A stretch of DNA of 64,000 nt, taken from positions 3,658,001 through 3,722,000 of the forward strand of contig NC_048546.1 in NCBI RefSeq assembly GCF_902806685.2. Direction: 5' to 3'. The position numbers were made by a program, and so were the translations under genes. This document shows, piece by piece, positions 1 through 11,451 of the stretch. The notes under the pieces are model-generated. The model searched no databases. It was not told where the DNA came from and worked only from the letters and a program-made list of their open reading frames with translations. Position 1 is the first letter of the stretch; every line of letters starts with the position of its first letter. The DNA comes from Maniola hyperantus. Its lineage: Eukaryota; Arthropoda; Insecta; Lepidoptera; Nymphalidae.

Positions 1-383
1 CGGCGCTTCAGTATGCGTACGTCGCTCGAATAAGATACACGCGCATCTTGTTAGGTATTTAAAGTACAGACAAGAATCGGCAAGATAGACCTCAAAATAA
101 ATAACGTAGGTTTAATTTTTGACACATGACGTGTTCCTCATGCTCTTAGAAGTATATCCTCAAAGGTCCCAACCCCTAGGATGTCGGCTTCCCCCCTTCC
201 CAGTGTCTAAATGTATAAATGTCTCTCCGAGCGTTATGAGAAAACATCAATGGTAAAAATAATCCTGATTAAATAACTATAATATATTATGTACATATTA
301 TACCTACCTACTTCATCTAGGTAGAATTAATAGTTTCGGAAATATGCCTACCTATTGTTGTACTTGTGTTTATATTATACTAG

Positions 384-640
384 CTTATGCCCGCGACGTC
401 GTCCGCGTGGACTACACAAATCTCGAACCTCTATTTTACCCCCTTAGGGGTTGAATTTTCATAAATCCCTTTTTAGCGGATGTCTACGTCATATTAGCTA
501 GTTAGCTAGCCAGCATGCCAAATTTCAGCCCGATCCGTCAAGTAGTTTGAGCTGTGCGTTGATAGATCAGTCAGTCAGTCACCTTTTTCTTTTATATAGG
601 TATTTAGATATAATATGTACCTGTGTTTACCTGCCTATTT
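384..640 (+). repeat. Degenerate interspersed repeat, GTCA-tailed type
   Basis: Copy of a family that recurs at 4424, 13330(-), 34530(-), 34765(-), 45302 and 48812. It starts near CTAGCTTATGCTCGCGACTTCG, passes through CCCCCTTAGGGGTTGAATTTTCA and TAGTTTGAGCTGTGCGTTGATAGATCAGTCA, and ends in a (GTCA)n run followed by CCTTTTCCTTTTATATATTTAG. It contains no coding sequence. I infer a non-autonomous LINE-derived element from the simple-repeat tail. Confidence 0.75.
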
Positions 641-720
641 TATATATTCTATTGCACATAAAACAAAGACATTTTGCGAAAATGCTTTTTTTAATGTAAT
701 TTCCACAGAACCTAAGGGAC

Positions 721-1250
721 TAGCTGATGCCCGCCACTTCGTTCGCGTAGATGTAGGTTTTTTAAAAATCCCGTGGAAACTTTTTGATTTTCGGGATAAA
801 ACTAGCCTATGTGTAGGTACACATAGGCTACTTTTATCCTACAGGGTATAATCTATCTCAGATATATAGGTACTAGTAGGTAATTCCCGGAAATGTGCTC
901 ACCTATAGAAAAATCTAAATCCACGCGGACGAAGTCGCAGGCATCATCTAGTTGCATTTTTTTTTAGATTTTTAATCCCGTGTGAACTCTTTGATTTTCC
1001 GGGATAAAAAGTTGCCTACCTCTGTCAATTCCCGGAATGCAAGCTACCTCTGGTCCAAACTTCATATAAATGGGCCTTTAACAATCCTGTGGAAATTCTT
1101 TCATTTTCCAGGATAAAAAGTAGCCTGTCCTTCCCCGGGATGTAATTCAACTTTGTACCAAATTTCATCAAATTCGGTTAAGCTGTTGAGCCGTGAAAAG
1201 CTAGTAGATAGACAGACAAATACACTTTTGCGTTGATAATAATATAAGTA
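721..1250 (+). repeat. Degenerate interspersed repeats, GGGATAAAAAGTAGCC type, several partial copies
   Basis: At least two overlapping or broken copies share the phrases GCCCGCGACTTCGTCCGCG, ATCCCGTGGRAACTCTTTGATTTTC and GGGATAAAAAGTAGCC. The same family lies at 7740(-), 12010(-), 12627, 17672, 27920(-), 36765(-), 45545, 48075, 49040(-), 52722 and 52953(-). It is non-coding. Confidence 0.7.
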
Positions 1251-1269
1251 TGGATATGCATAAATATTT

Positions 1270-1365
1270 TTTTATAATTTCCATAAAAACTATCATCATC
1301 ATCATCATCATCAACCGATAGATATGTCCACTGCTGGACATAGGTTTCTTGTAGGATTATATTAC
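1270..1365 (-). repeat. LINE 3' tail fragment
   Basis: An ATC microsatellite followed by CAACCGATAGATATGTCCACTGCTGGACATAGG. This is the minus-strand 3' end of the LINE family whose protein-coding tail is clearer at 26050-26325 and 30390-30730. Confidence 0.6.
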
Positions 1366-1565
1366 CGACCTGTGTGGTATACCTATTGTTTCTAATGTAA
1401 TTTCCACAAAAACTATTAGGCAATAGCATAAAGAATTTTGTCTTCGACATTCTGAAGTAAATGTGAAATGGTACAGAGTCATTAAGAAGGCGAGGAAACA
1501 AAATGTGATATCCTTCTTGATATCGTGACTTTGGTATGTCAGCAATCCATTTCTTCTTCTTTTTT

Positions 1566-2068
<503 letters not shown>

Positions 2069-2139
2069 TCTCTTCGATAATTCGTTCTTCTTCTGCACAA
2101 CAAAGAAATAATAATCAAATCCTCTTCACTGTCGCTCAT
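2069..2139 (-). pseudogene. Truncated N-terminus resembling a PIF/Harbinger transposase
   Basis: Read on the minus strand, a frame begins at 2139 with MSDSEEDLIIISLL followed by a run of basic residues. An acidic MSDSE start, a short hydrophobic stretch and then Arg-rich sequence is a pattern I associate with lepidopteran Harbinger transposases. The frame stops making sense after about 24 codons, where the 1566-2068 repeat begins, so this is a broken relic. The DNA on its 5' side (2150-2300) is locally GC-rich and could be the element's own leader. Family assignment is tentative. Confidence 0.4.
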
Positions 2140-2340
2140 CTTGCGACGTTGTTGCTCGTACGCGAACGGGTATAAAAGTGACGCGCAAGTGACGCGAGCT
2201 GCCGCGTACTGAAGTTGTAGTGCGGTAGGTACCGTCGAGCGGCCTGAGGTGAAGCGTTCTGCAGTCGGACTGAAGCGCCGCGCCGCGCCGCTCAGGTGCG
2301 TACGAACCTTAAAGGTGAACCGTACTTTTGACATGACAGT

Positions 2341-3640
2341 TGACCTAAAAAATTAAAATGGCGCGGGAGGAGTCATTTTGTACGGACTAGACGCTACGAC
2401 ATTTTTTCCATGTTTAAACAATATAAGTATTATGTTTGTACAATCATTACATATCAATAAAAATAATATCCAACACAACATTATCGATTTTATAAAAAAT
2501 ATCTTCAATATAGAAACACATTATTTTCTACCAAACACTATATTTAAAAACAAATAAACAAAATGTATCTTGTCCTAGGTTTAATAGTGGTCACGTATGA
2601 AAAATCTATTGCATCAACTTTCTTACGTGGTTTCAATGCTGCTTCTCTATATTTTTCTAATTGTTTTATTACATAATATATGCCTCAGCGATTTTGTACT
2701 ATAAATAATGATTTACTGTTTATCAGTTATAATTTTATTGCGTCGTTTGAATTCACTAAACTTAATGATTATTATTCATTATACATAGGTATAAGGTAAT
2801 ATAATTTTCCTCAAATTTTGAATGATAAACACTTCCAATGCAGAATATCTTCCAAGTATTCTCTTAGATTTCGTTTGTTTTTGTCTCGGTGTATAAATAA
2901 CATGACAAATATAAATAAGTATATATTGCTATCTTCGTTACATATAAACTTAATTATAAAAATAAGTTAATAAATTCGCACAAGTGCAATAATCGCGGTG
3001 TTCTTGAATGTCGTACAATTTCTGCAACCTTTGACACGAGATAACGTGTGTGATAAACATTTATTGCTTCTCAAAACTTACTAGTATACAAATTATTTAT
3101 ATTGTCGTATGTATATTGGAAAATATATTAATTAATTTATCAATGGTATTAAGTTATATTACTTACTTCTAATCTGCAAAAAATCTTAAAATTTATGCCG
3201 CGAGTTTGAAGTGGGTTACAAAAAGTTTAGCCGGCTTTCATTTACTTTAAATATTAGGTATTCTAGTTTTACAAGATCTATTACATTTTTCACTGTTTTA
3301 CTATGCTATGCCTGGTTAAAAACCTAACGTTCATTAAGCTTTTACACTGATCGCGAGCAATTTACTCTTATCCTTTGAGGAGTTCTGTTCTCCATCTCCG
3401 AAGATATTCATCAGATCTTCACTAAACTAAATTGGGACCACCTCTGAAGTTTGACCTACCAAACAAAAAAGAACTATCAAAATCAGTTCATATTTGGCGG
3501 ATGAATCACGTAAAAAACAAAATAAACATACAGTCGAATTGAGAATCTCCTCTTTTTTTTGAAGGCGGTTAAAAATACCGCTCAGGCTGAAAATGTCTAG
3601 TCTCCTTATTGCACGGGCAGAGCCAGTGAAAGATGATAGT
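2341..3640. other. AT-rich intergenic spacer
   Basis: I see no gene. The right part (about 3340-3580) ends with TCGAATTGAGAATCTCCTCTTTTTTTTGAAGGCGGTTAAAAA, which reads like the common lepidopteran LINE-tail repeat ending in GAAGTCGGTTAAA. Confidence 0.6.
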
Positions 3641-3648
3641 TATAAATA
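3641..3648 (+). promoter_or_regulatory. TATA box of OBP-like gene A
   Basis: TATAAATA lies 120 bp upstream of the start codon at 3761. That would place a transcription start near 3670 and give a 5' UTR of about 90 nt. Position only; no start site was measured. Confidence 0.5.
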
Positions 3649-3760
3649 AACATATATCATGTACATATATATATATTTGAGAAGTCTTGGTCTTTTCTGT
3701 TTATTTACGAAGTTCTCTGCGGAGCAGCTTTCGTTTGTTGGAACAGGACAGTCGTGCAGA

Positions 3761-6697
3761 ATGTTTCGGATACTCGTAATTGGAATTTTATTTGTTTTGG
3801 TAAGTAAGATTTGTATCAAATACGTATGTTTTAACCAATTTTCAAATAAAATGACCTTATTTCTCTGTGACCTCTTTAAAATGAAGAGTTATAAGCATCT
3901 TCTAAGCAAGTGCGGCCATCTGAGGCTGCATCATCACTTGCCAACTGGTTCGATTTCAAACGCTTGTCTATAAATTAAAGAGAAAATCTGATTTTCTATT
4001 GAGCGGTAAACAAGTAAACTCTTCTCAAAACAATAGTTTTAACTTTTATCCTTTTGAGGCTAATAACAATTAATCTACAAACAAACAAATAAATACAAAA
4101 TGCATTACAAAATGTTCCTTTTATATTCAGTTCAGTAAATTCATTTCGGTAACATATGAATGACTGAGCTAGGTATAAATAATTATTATTATTTTATACT
4201 TACAGTATTTTGTGGCATGAAAATAAAAATAAAAATTCTCCTGTTTGTATTTCAGAGAGTGGATGCAGATATTTCAACTCAAGAAGGAAGCAGAGGAGCA
4301 ACATTGGTAAATTTTAATTTTCAACTTAAAGTGTGTGTTAACCTAATAAAATTAACCTGAGTGTTAACTTAACTGATATTTTAGCGTTTAAACAATCTTG
4401 AGAGATTTCCATTATACTTAAACTAGCTCATGCTCGCAACTTCGTCCGCGTGGACTTTCAAACCCCTATTTCACCCCCTTAGGAGTTGAATTTTCAAAAA
4501 TCCTTTCTTAGCGGATGCCTACGTCATAATAGCTATCTGCATGGCAAATTTCAGCCCGATTTGTCCAGTAGTTTGAGCTGTGCGTTGATAGATCAGTCAG
4601 TCAGTCAGTCAGTCACCTTTTCTTTTTATGTATTTAGAGAAACTAACTTTAGTCACGTATTTAGTCGACGTTAGCCCGACTAGTTGTAGTTAGTTGTGAC
4701 CGAGTAGTTAGTTTGTTAGTTAGTAACGCCGGTTTCTTTCTACATTTATAACTCCACTGATACTTACAGATACAGTACTGAAACTACGAATTTTTGTTAA
4801 ACAAAGCCAACTACAGTAGTACAAGATTTTACGTCTCACCAAACCAAACCAAATTCGAGAGTCGAAATGCTTCCGCGTTACAGTAAACTGGATCTTAAAT
4901 GCCTTGTTTTAAAGCTCAAGTTTGTCTACACTTCTACAGCCAGCGCTCCAAGTGGAAACATTGCGAAATTAAAATCAGTGGCATTTAATATTTGACTTCA
5001 ATTCAAGGCTGTTTAGGTCCATTTTACTGTAACGCGGAAGTATTTCGACTCTCGAATTTGGTTTGGTTTGGTGAGACATAAAATCTTGTACTACGGGTAC
5101 TGCTATTTTTCTTTTTACCCGACCACGGCAGAGCCAAAAGGAAGGGTCATGGTTTTTGCACTCTATGTCATGCATGTGTGTTTGTATCTATATGTGTGTT
5201 CCACCATAGCGCCTAAACTACTGGGCCGATTTTGATGAATGAGGTGTCAATTGATTCGATTTTATGGTCCGGGAGGCATAGGCTGTACAAAATATACGAA
5301 GAAAATCGATCTGACGGATGTTACATGAAAAAAGTGAGGGTTTCCAAAATATTTTTTTTTATACTTACCTTATGGCTCCTTTTAACAGAAACCAATATCA
5401 GCATGCTGCGATATTCCGGAACTTGGTGATCCAAAGCCTCTGAGTGAATGTTCGAATCCTAAACTATCAGGTCCAGTGAGTATCTACAAACAAATTTTAT
5501 ACCTACCTGTACCTAAAAGCACTGGTAGGTATTTTAACTAGTATTTTTGTCAGTATCTGGTATTTTTTTTTAACAAAAAAAAGGTATAAAAAGTAACTTA
5601 TTCTGGCCTCATAGATTGTATGGCTTGTAATTTAAATTGCGAGTTGAATTTAAGTGCCTACCTTTTCTATTACCTAACTTTATAAACGAATGGTATAGTT
5701 TGAATAGTTGTGTGTTTATAGAGTTATTTACAAAAGTCTATGAAGTTCCTTAATACAAACTTTAATAAAATCACTAATTTTACAGCTTCATAAAACACTT
5801 TTGTTCCAAATAACCTATCTAGTACGTAGTAGGTACATAGAGGTCATTGGTCAAAATAAAAATCTGTCCACAGTGCAACGACGTTCAATGCGTGTTTGAA
5901 AAATCCGGGTTCCTGACAGATAAGCAATCTCTGAACAAAGAGGCTTACCGCGCTCATCTCCGGAAATGGCTGGAGGGCCACGAGGAGTGGTCGGACGCTA
6001 TAGAGAAAGCCATCAAGGACTGTGTGGACAGAGACCTTAGGCAGTACTTGGACTATCCTTGCAGGGCGTACGACGTGTTTACTTGTACAGGAATTGCTAT
6101 GTTAAAGGTATGAGGCGTTTAAACAGTTGGTTTTAGGATCCTTTCGTTAGTGCCATAAGGCATGAACCTAGAGAAAAAAATTCATACAATAGATAGATAT
6201 AATTTACAGAAGCTCAAAATTACTGGTAGAAAAAAAATGACATAAGGCGATATTATGGCCTCTTCCAGTACCAATGAAAAATTATAAAGTCGGCGCCAAA
6301 CCAAAAAAAAAATACCATTGCTACTAAAACACCTGACTGACGCTAGACATCAACGAACATTGCGTAAGTAAGCCATTCGGAGTCAATGCCACGTCGTCGT
6401 AGGCGGTGCATTGATCAGAGTTTTGCACACTATACATTGCAGGGTTGAAAAATACTAAAACAACAAAATGAGGCAAAATATGGTTATTGGTATTCGATTG
6501 TGTTTAGGTAGTATAATAATAACGCTAAGTTTTTGCTAGCGTTCTGGTTACACCCTGTATAGAACTTATAAGTTTTGGTTTTTGTACACCTACAATCTAA
6601 AAAGTATTTAACATTTTTCAGTGCTTCAAGTTTTTTGTTTTATAAAACAATGTTTTTCTTTTTACAGAAATGCCCTAAAGAATCTTGGAATTGCTGA
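3761..6697 (+). CDS. Plus-C odorant-binding-protein-like gene A, five exons
   Basis: Exons 3761-3799, 4256-4306, 5389-5475, 5874-6107 and 6668-6697 (stop included) join in phase 0 at every intron to give about 146 residues. Exon 1 encodes a hydrophobic signal peptide (MFRILVIGILFVL) and the start has a good upstream TATA. The remainder has ten cysteines, including a CC pair in exon 3, C..C in exon 4 and a final CP motif in exon 5. The CC pair, the helix-rich exon 4 and a Pro straight after a late Cys are marks of Plus-C OBPs, which are secreted carriers of small hydrophobic ligands. The last exon is very short (KCPKESWNC, then stop), whereas genes B and C continue about 17 more residues to another Cys. 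An ATTAAA lies about 30 bp after the stop. All splice sites are GT-AG. Ligand and expression are unknown. Confidence 0.72.
4424..4640 (+). repeat. GTCA-tailed repeat copy in intron 2 of gene A
   Basis: Same family as 384-640, ending in five GTCA-type units and then CCTTTTCTTTTTATGTATTTAG. Confidence 0.75.
4817..5093. mobile_element. MITE with about 75-bp terminal inverted repeats
   Basis: The left end reads TAGTACAAGATTTTACGTCTCACC and the right end is its complement, GGTGAGACATAAAATCTTGTACTA. The arms stay paired for about 75 bp, through CCAAATTCGAGAGTCGAAAT and CCGCGTTACAGTAAA. A TA duplication at both ends would fit a Tc1/mariner-type MITE. The central part recurs, diverged, at about 15350-15560. 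It lies in intron 2 of gene A. Confidence 0.8.
5095..5335 (+). repeat. Interspersed repeat fragment in intron 2 of gene A
   Basis: Contains ACCCGACCACGGCAGAGCC, a TGTGTTTGTATCTATATGTGTGTTCC stretch and CTACTGGGCCGATTTTGATG. I recognise this as repeat-type sequence common in Lepidoptera but cannot name the family. Confidence 0.4.
6415..6570 (-). repeat. Repeat family ending GGGTGTAACCAGAACGCTAGC
   Basis: On the minus strand it reads TACAGGGTGTAACCAGAACGCTAGCAAAAACTTAGCG and on to TTTTGCCTCATTTTG and GTGCAAAACTCTG. The same unit is at 42905-43245, where it carries an extra 162-bp insertion, and its first part is at 44399. It lies in intron 4 of gene A. Confidence 0.75.
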
Positions 6698-6939
6698 ACA
6701 CAACACAGTTTTGTACCTACCTACTCTATTAAACTTATTTATTTTGAAAATGTAATGTATAAAAAGAAAAAAGGACGTAACAATAACTTTATAGTTCATC
6801 GTGTATATAAAAAATCCTATAAATACATATTTTTTTAAATCCTAATTACTCACTCAAAAGTTTTTTTATTTGAATGAGTTCTGCTGCCTCAAGGAGTAGT
6901 TCGCTTAAAATAGTAACTGGGTTTTTATTCCTTTATGCT

Positions 6940-7085
6940 AGCAACATATACGTCAAATATATATACAATTTTGTGTCAAATATACGTCAAAAGTACGATG
7001 TTAGTCCCGATTTCAAAGGTGAACCGTACTTTTGACATGACAGTTAAAATGGCGTGTGGGGAGTCATTTTGTACGGATTACAATA
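6940..7085 (+). repeat. Repeat shared with 2305-2390
   Basis: AAAGGTGAACCGTACTTTTGACATGACAGTT then AAAATGGCG and GGAGTCATTTTGTACGGA are shared almost exactly with 2311-2385. No coding role is seen. Confidence 0.65.
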
Positions 7086-8390
7086 TATATTTTGTCATAT
7101 TTTTTGATAAAACAATCTTGTTAACTAAATCCATTGACTTATTATTACTTCGTATGGACAGGGTTATTGAACAAACAAAATGGCACCGATTCATTGGTGC
7201 ATGTGCACCAATGCAACCTCAGTGATGTCTGGGTTTTAAACGGGTCGTTCATTAGGATCTAAGAGGTGGCGCTGATTTATTTGGTTTCTAAACCGTGAAA
7301 AATTTTGTTCGCTTGACCATAATATCTTGTCATTTATATCGATGACTAAATCCGATGCTAATTTGTATTGTAACCACGGCAGCCCTAGTACAAATATATA
7401 AGCAACAGATTACAACACTGTCATTATTACGTCGGCATCAATGCATTCATTGTTGTTCCATCTACCATTGACTGTTGTATCCAAGCCGAAGGCTCTACCG
7501 ATGCATCGCGAATCAATTGCTCGTAAGGACATCCGTCATTATACTGATAGCAGTATTAATAAAGTACCTATTCCTTATCACAAACAATGTCCTACTTTCT
7601 TTATCCAAACACAACAAATTTATAAGGCGAGATAAATGTTACAAATTGAGGTACCTAGTATTTAATTATAATTATTTATTTTTTATTTTATCCATATTGA
7701 TAGTTCAATCCATATTAGTTGTATATTATACTTAAATGCGAAAGTGTGTGTGTCTCTCCGCTAGCTTTTCATTACTGTCCATCTGTTTACCAATTTTTGA
7801 CGAAAGGTATAGGTACAGAGATAGGTTGCATCCCGTGAATGACACATGCTATTTTTGGACCCGAAGAGTTTCCACGGGATTTGATCAAAACCTAAATCCA
7901 CAAGGATGAAATTGTAGGCATCATCTACTTGATAAAGAGACAGTTTGCATCCTGCAGATGGATATACACTACTTTTTATAACTTGAAACGTAGCGCAGCA
8001 ATGGCGAGTCCAGATGTGGATTAAATGTGGCAAGCACCTCATAGGCACCCCTCTAACAGCCATATTAAATTTTTTACTAACTAATTTCAAAAGAACGAGG
8101 AATCGTATCATTGCATAGCGATTGTTGGTGATTATACTATTTATGTGTACGAATGAAGAACGTCACGTTATGACACTTTGCTATATTAAAGAAGATTTCG
8201 GTTATTCCAAGATAATATTACTTAGTAGGGATAATTAGGAACTCTACATGATCGCGCGCGCCCCTTCGTAACCTCGCGCCCCTAGGCACGTGCGTATTTT
8301 GTCTTAGGGATAATCTGCCTCTGGGCGAGTCTTTTAGGTACGATTTCTAGTTTAAGTTTTACCTGTCGTGCAAGTACCTAGATTGCTAAT
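7086..8390. other. Intergenic stretch between genes A and B, with one degenerate repeat
   Basis: No gene is supported. A minus-strand copy of the GGGATAAAAAGTAGCC-type repeat lies at about 7740-7935. The rest is AT-rich and shows nothing I can name. Confidence 0.5.
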
Positions 8391-8393
8391 TAA

Positions 8394-8572
8394 TGGGCAG
8401 ATTACACCTACCGAGTAGTTAAGCGAGACAGTAAAATGTTACTCGGCCGAGACAGTGCTGTGGCTGAGAAACTGCGGTGACATTGCACTCGTTAAAGTGT
8501 TTATACCAACCGAGTACTCGGCCGAGGACACTGACTCGCCACTGTACCTACTCGGTAAGTGTAATCTGCCCA
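8394..8572. mobile_element. Tourist/Harbinger-like MITE, TAA duplication
   Basis: A 179-bp palindromic element. Its ends are TGGGCAGATTACACCTACCGAG and CTCGGTAAGTGTAATCTGCCCA, directly flanked by TAA on both sides (8391-8393, 8573-8575). A 3-bp TWA duplication and a GGGC-type terminus are typical of PIF/Harbinger MITEs. Confidence 0.85.
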
Positions 8573-8575
8573 TAA

Positions 8576-9780
8576 ATTGGGTAGGTATGACAAGGAAATA
8601 GTTTCAGATAATAACAAGAGCTGCGTATGTAACACATCTTAATAATTAATTAGTTACTAGCCAATAGTGCAATGTACTATTGTTGTCTTTTAACACCAAG
8701 GTTTAAACTTAACACTGAATCAACAAGCATGACGCTTTGAGGACATCCGACAATTACCTACATACTAATTATGCCTGGACCTTGCTTAGCGCATCCAAAT
8801 GAAATTGTTGTTTGCTATTTCTTTAAATATTATATTAATGTCGCGATTAATAGCTGGCTGGCTCATTTTTTGCGTAACGGATCAGCCTGGCTGTCCAGCG
8901 TGAAAATGCAGGCAGTATTCTTGGCACGATTCCCCGCGGGCATGATTTGTATAGTAATTAGATAAGGCCAGCTTCAAATTTCATTGTGATATTTTCCTTT
9001 AAATAAAACATAAATTATTATATTAATAATAAGCATCTTTTAATCAATCTCCATCTTAGGCTGCATCACTTGCTAGGATCTGATGTAGTCAAGCGCTGTC
9101 TTTATATTTAAAAAAAATATAAATTAGTCCGTAGTTAGTTATTTTAGACAGATCGCCCAAATGATAGTACCTATCGAGAAATAGATCATGGCTTGGAACG
9201 TAGAAGACAATTCAGTCATAAATTGAAAGAATGGGTGCAAGAAAAAAAATTGTGCAGTGTATGACTTCGTTTTGAGATTTTCATTAATTATAACTCATTT
9301 TTTATTTTTAGTACTTATATTTTTTCCACGTGAATTGTAACTAAATGCGTAAGTTGTAACTGTTACTAAGTATTATAAAATTGCCCACCATTGGACTTTT
9401 ATAATTCTAAGACCCTATTGTACATACAATTTTGCAATTAATAAATAATCTTATCTGAACTAATCAAGAGACTATACGAGGAAGATCTCCTATCCGGTGG
9501 TCAGACCAACTGAAGAACTCACTTAAGGTAAGATGAACTCGACCTTTACGATGCTGTATAAATAGCTTAAAACAGGATGGAAGAAAATTATTTACCGCAA
9601 AATGTTGACTCACCACGGAGGTGATCACTATGCTTAGTCATGACTCATGACATGACTCATGAGGGACCGACTGGAGAGAGACAGAGATTTCTTTCATCGT
9701 CCAGTTTTTTCTATTCGATAGATTTTGACTGTTATCTCACGTAGTGGTAGGTACTTATTGGTGTAATCTGAGATAAACAG
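8576..9780. other. AT-rich intergenic spacer
   Basis: I see no gene, RNA or clear repeat here. Confidence 0.5.
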
Positions 9781-9784
9781 ATAC

Positions 9785-10085
9785 ACATTATCAAACTATC
9801 CTTGCCGAGAGTCGAACACGGAACCTTCCGTGGATAAAACCACAAAGCTTACCAATGCGCCAGGGATGTTGTTGAGTGCATTAAAAATGATAACAGATTC
9901 TAATCCTTTCATCGTCATCATCATCATCATCATCATCATCGACCCTTCACCGGCCCACTACTGAGCACGAGTCGCCTTTCAGAATAAGAAGGGTTCAGGC
10001 ATAGTCCACCAGTCCACCACGCTGGCTAAATTTGGCAAACCTACTTCATACATGTTTGAGAACATTATGGAACATTTATGGAGTT
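9785..10085 (-). repeat. tRNA-derived SINE pieces
   Basis: At 9785-9870 the minus strand carries a tRNA-like B box (GTTCGACTC region), and GCGCCAGGGATG is shared with the SINE at 15890. From 9905 to about 10085 lies an ATC microsatellite followed by CGACCCTTCACCGGCCCACTACTGAGCACG and TTTGAGAACATTATGGA. This is the minus-strand tail of the SINE family seen complete at 28560 and 51115. Confidence 0.65.
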
Positions 10086-10664
10086 ATTTGCACCTATAAA
10101 ATATACCTATTATGCACCTACATAATATACCTAATAAAGGGCATTGCATATTAATGTGCAATTTAAATCGCATAAGCTTCAGTCTCCGTTATCATTGCAA
10201 TTATCACGACAAATGAACACAATAGGAAGTGAGAAATGTGTATAATTAGCTGAAAAATTGAGTCATTTTGTAACGCCTGTGTAAAATTATGTTGCATGCA
10301 TGTAGGTAAATATTATCTTATTAACACAGCTTTGTTCTATATTTATAACCGACTGAGGTGAAGTCCAAAAGGATGGTTTATCCTTTAGGTATGTCCGTTC
10401 GTAACTCGTAACATTAAATTCTGAAAACTTAAAATGGCGGATTTTATGCGCTTTAATGTGCAAGCTAAAAAATATTTTTTTTCCACGACCCTTGGGTGAG
10501 GTATCAAAATAAAGGACTGTAAAAGGCAAGTACGAAAATGTATGCAACTGACACAGATACATACATTATAAACATTTATATATATATATTTACATTAAAA
10601 ACGTTTTTTGGCAGCTGATATCATTAAATTTGCCGTCGGCCCAAGCTAGCAAATACACAATACG

Positions 10665-10835
10665 CGGCCAAAACTGATGAACATCAATCTTTAGAAGATA
10701 GCAGATTTGTAGAGCACTGTCTCGCTCGTTGAGACCGACAAAACGTCATATAGGTATGAGTGACAGAGACAACGCTCTACAAACCTGAAATATCATACTA
10801 AAGGCCGATGTTCATCACTTTCGGCCGCGTACAGT
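10665..10835. mobile_element. MITE family B (TACGCGGCC...GGCCGCGTA), copy 1
   Basis: A palindromic element of about 170 bp. The ends are ATACGCGGCCAAAACTGATGAACATC and GATGTTCATCACTTTCGGCCGCGTAC, and internal inverted GTAGAGC...GCTCTAC boxes are present. Further copies are at 16848-17022 and 35580-35757. Confidence 0.8.
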
Positions 10836-10858
10836 ACACGTTTGAAAGTACACACTAA

Positions 10859-10966
10859 GGCCCGGTTTCGACCTAAGCGATGAGGAGAGGAGAATGGAGA
10901 TGTGTTCAGACGACCAATCAGTCAGAACACATCTCCTCTCTGCTCCGCTTAGGTGGATACCGGGCC
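10859..10966. mobile_element. Short Tourist-like MITE, TAA duplication
   Basis: A 108-bp near-hairpin from GGCCCGGTTTCGACCTAAGCG to CGCTTAGGTGGATACCGGGCC, with TAA immediately on each side (10856-10858, 10967-10969). Confidence 0.85.
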
Positions 10967-11373
10967 TAACACAACTCTATTGTTTTTCATAAAATAAGTA
11001 ACGTCTGGCGGCACTGGGATCTTGGACTATTATATTAGTAGGTAAGTATGCATTTTTTGTACTTACAATTATTTTTAATTTAAGAAATATCGACTACCCG
11101 TAGTTTAAAACAATATTTTATACTTACAAACCATTGTACAGGCATTCTGAGTGGGTTTTTTGGAAAACTTTTATTTAGTTTATGTAGAAACTTGATAAAA
11201 TGACGTATATATTTTTGAATCTTCTTTGAAAATTGTTTACCTATACTTTGAAGTTATTTATATGATAAGTGTAATAGTTTATTTTATTGGTTATAATTTA
11301 GCTGTTTATTGCACGAACACACGCATACCTTGGTGGTTTCTCGTCAGTACAATGGTCTGTAATGGTTGTCGAC

Positions 11374-11380
11374 TATATAA
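11374..11380 (+). promoter_or_regulatory. TATA box of OBP-like gene B
   Basis: TATATAA lies 78 bp upstream of the start codon at 11452, so a transcription start near 11405 is expected. Position only. Confidence 0.6.
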
Positions 11381-11451
11381 ACCTAAGCCTACCATGCTGC
11401 GCCATCATTTAACCATCGTTTTTCACTCAATTTCCACATAATTTGTTCACG

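Noticed and set aside
3761..6697. Gene A as a pseudogene because of its short C-terminus
   Set aside because: All four introns have GT-AG sites in phase 0, a signal peptide and TATA box are present, and no internal stop is seen. It is kept as a gene with a shortened last exon.
8771..8965. 64-codon plus-strand frame between genes A and B
   Set aside because: No signal peptide, cysteine pattern or splice partner like its neighbours.
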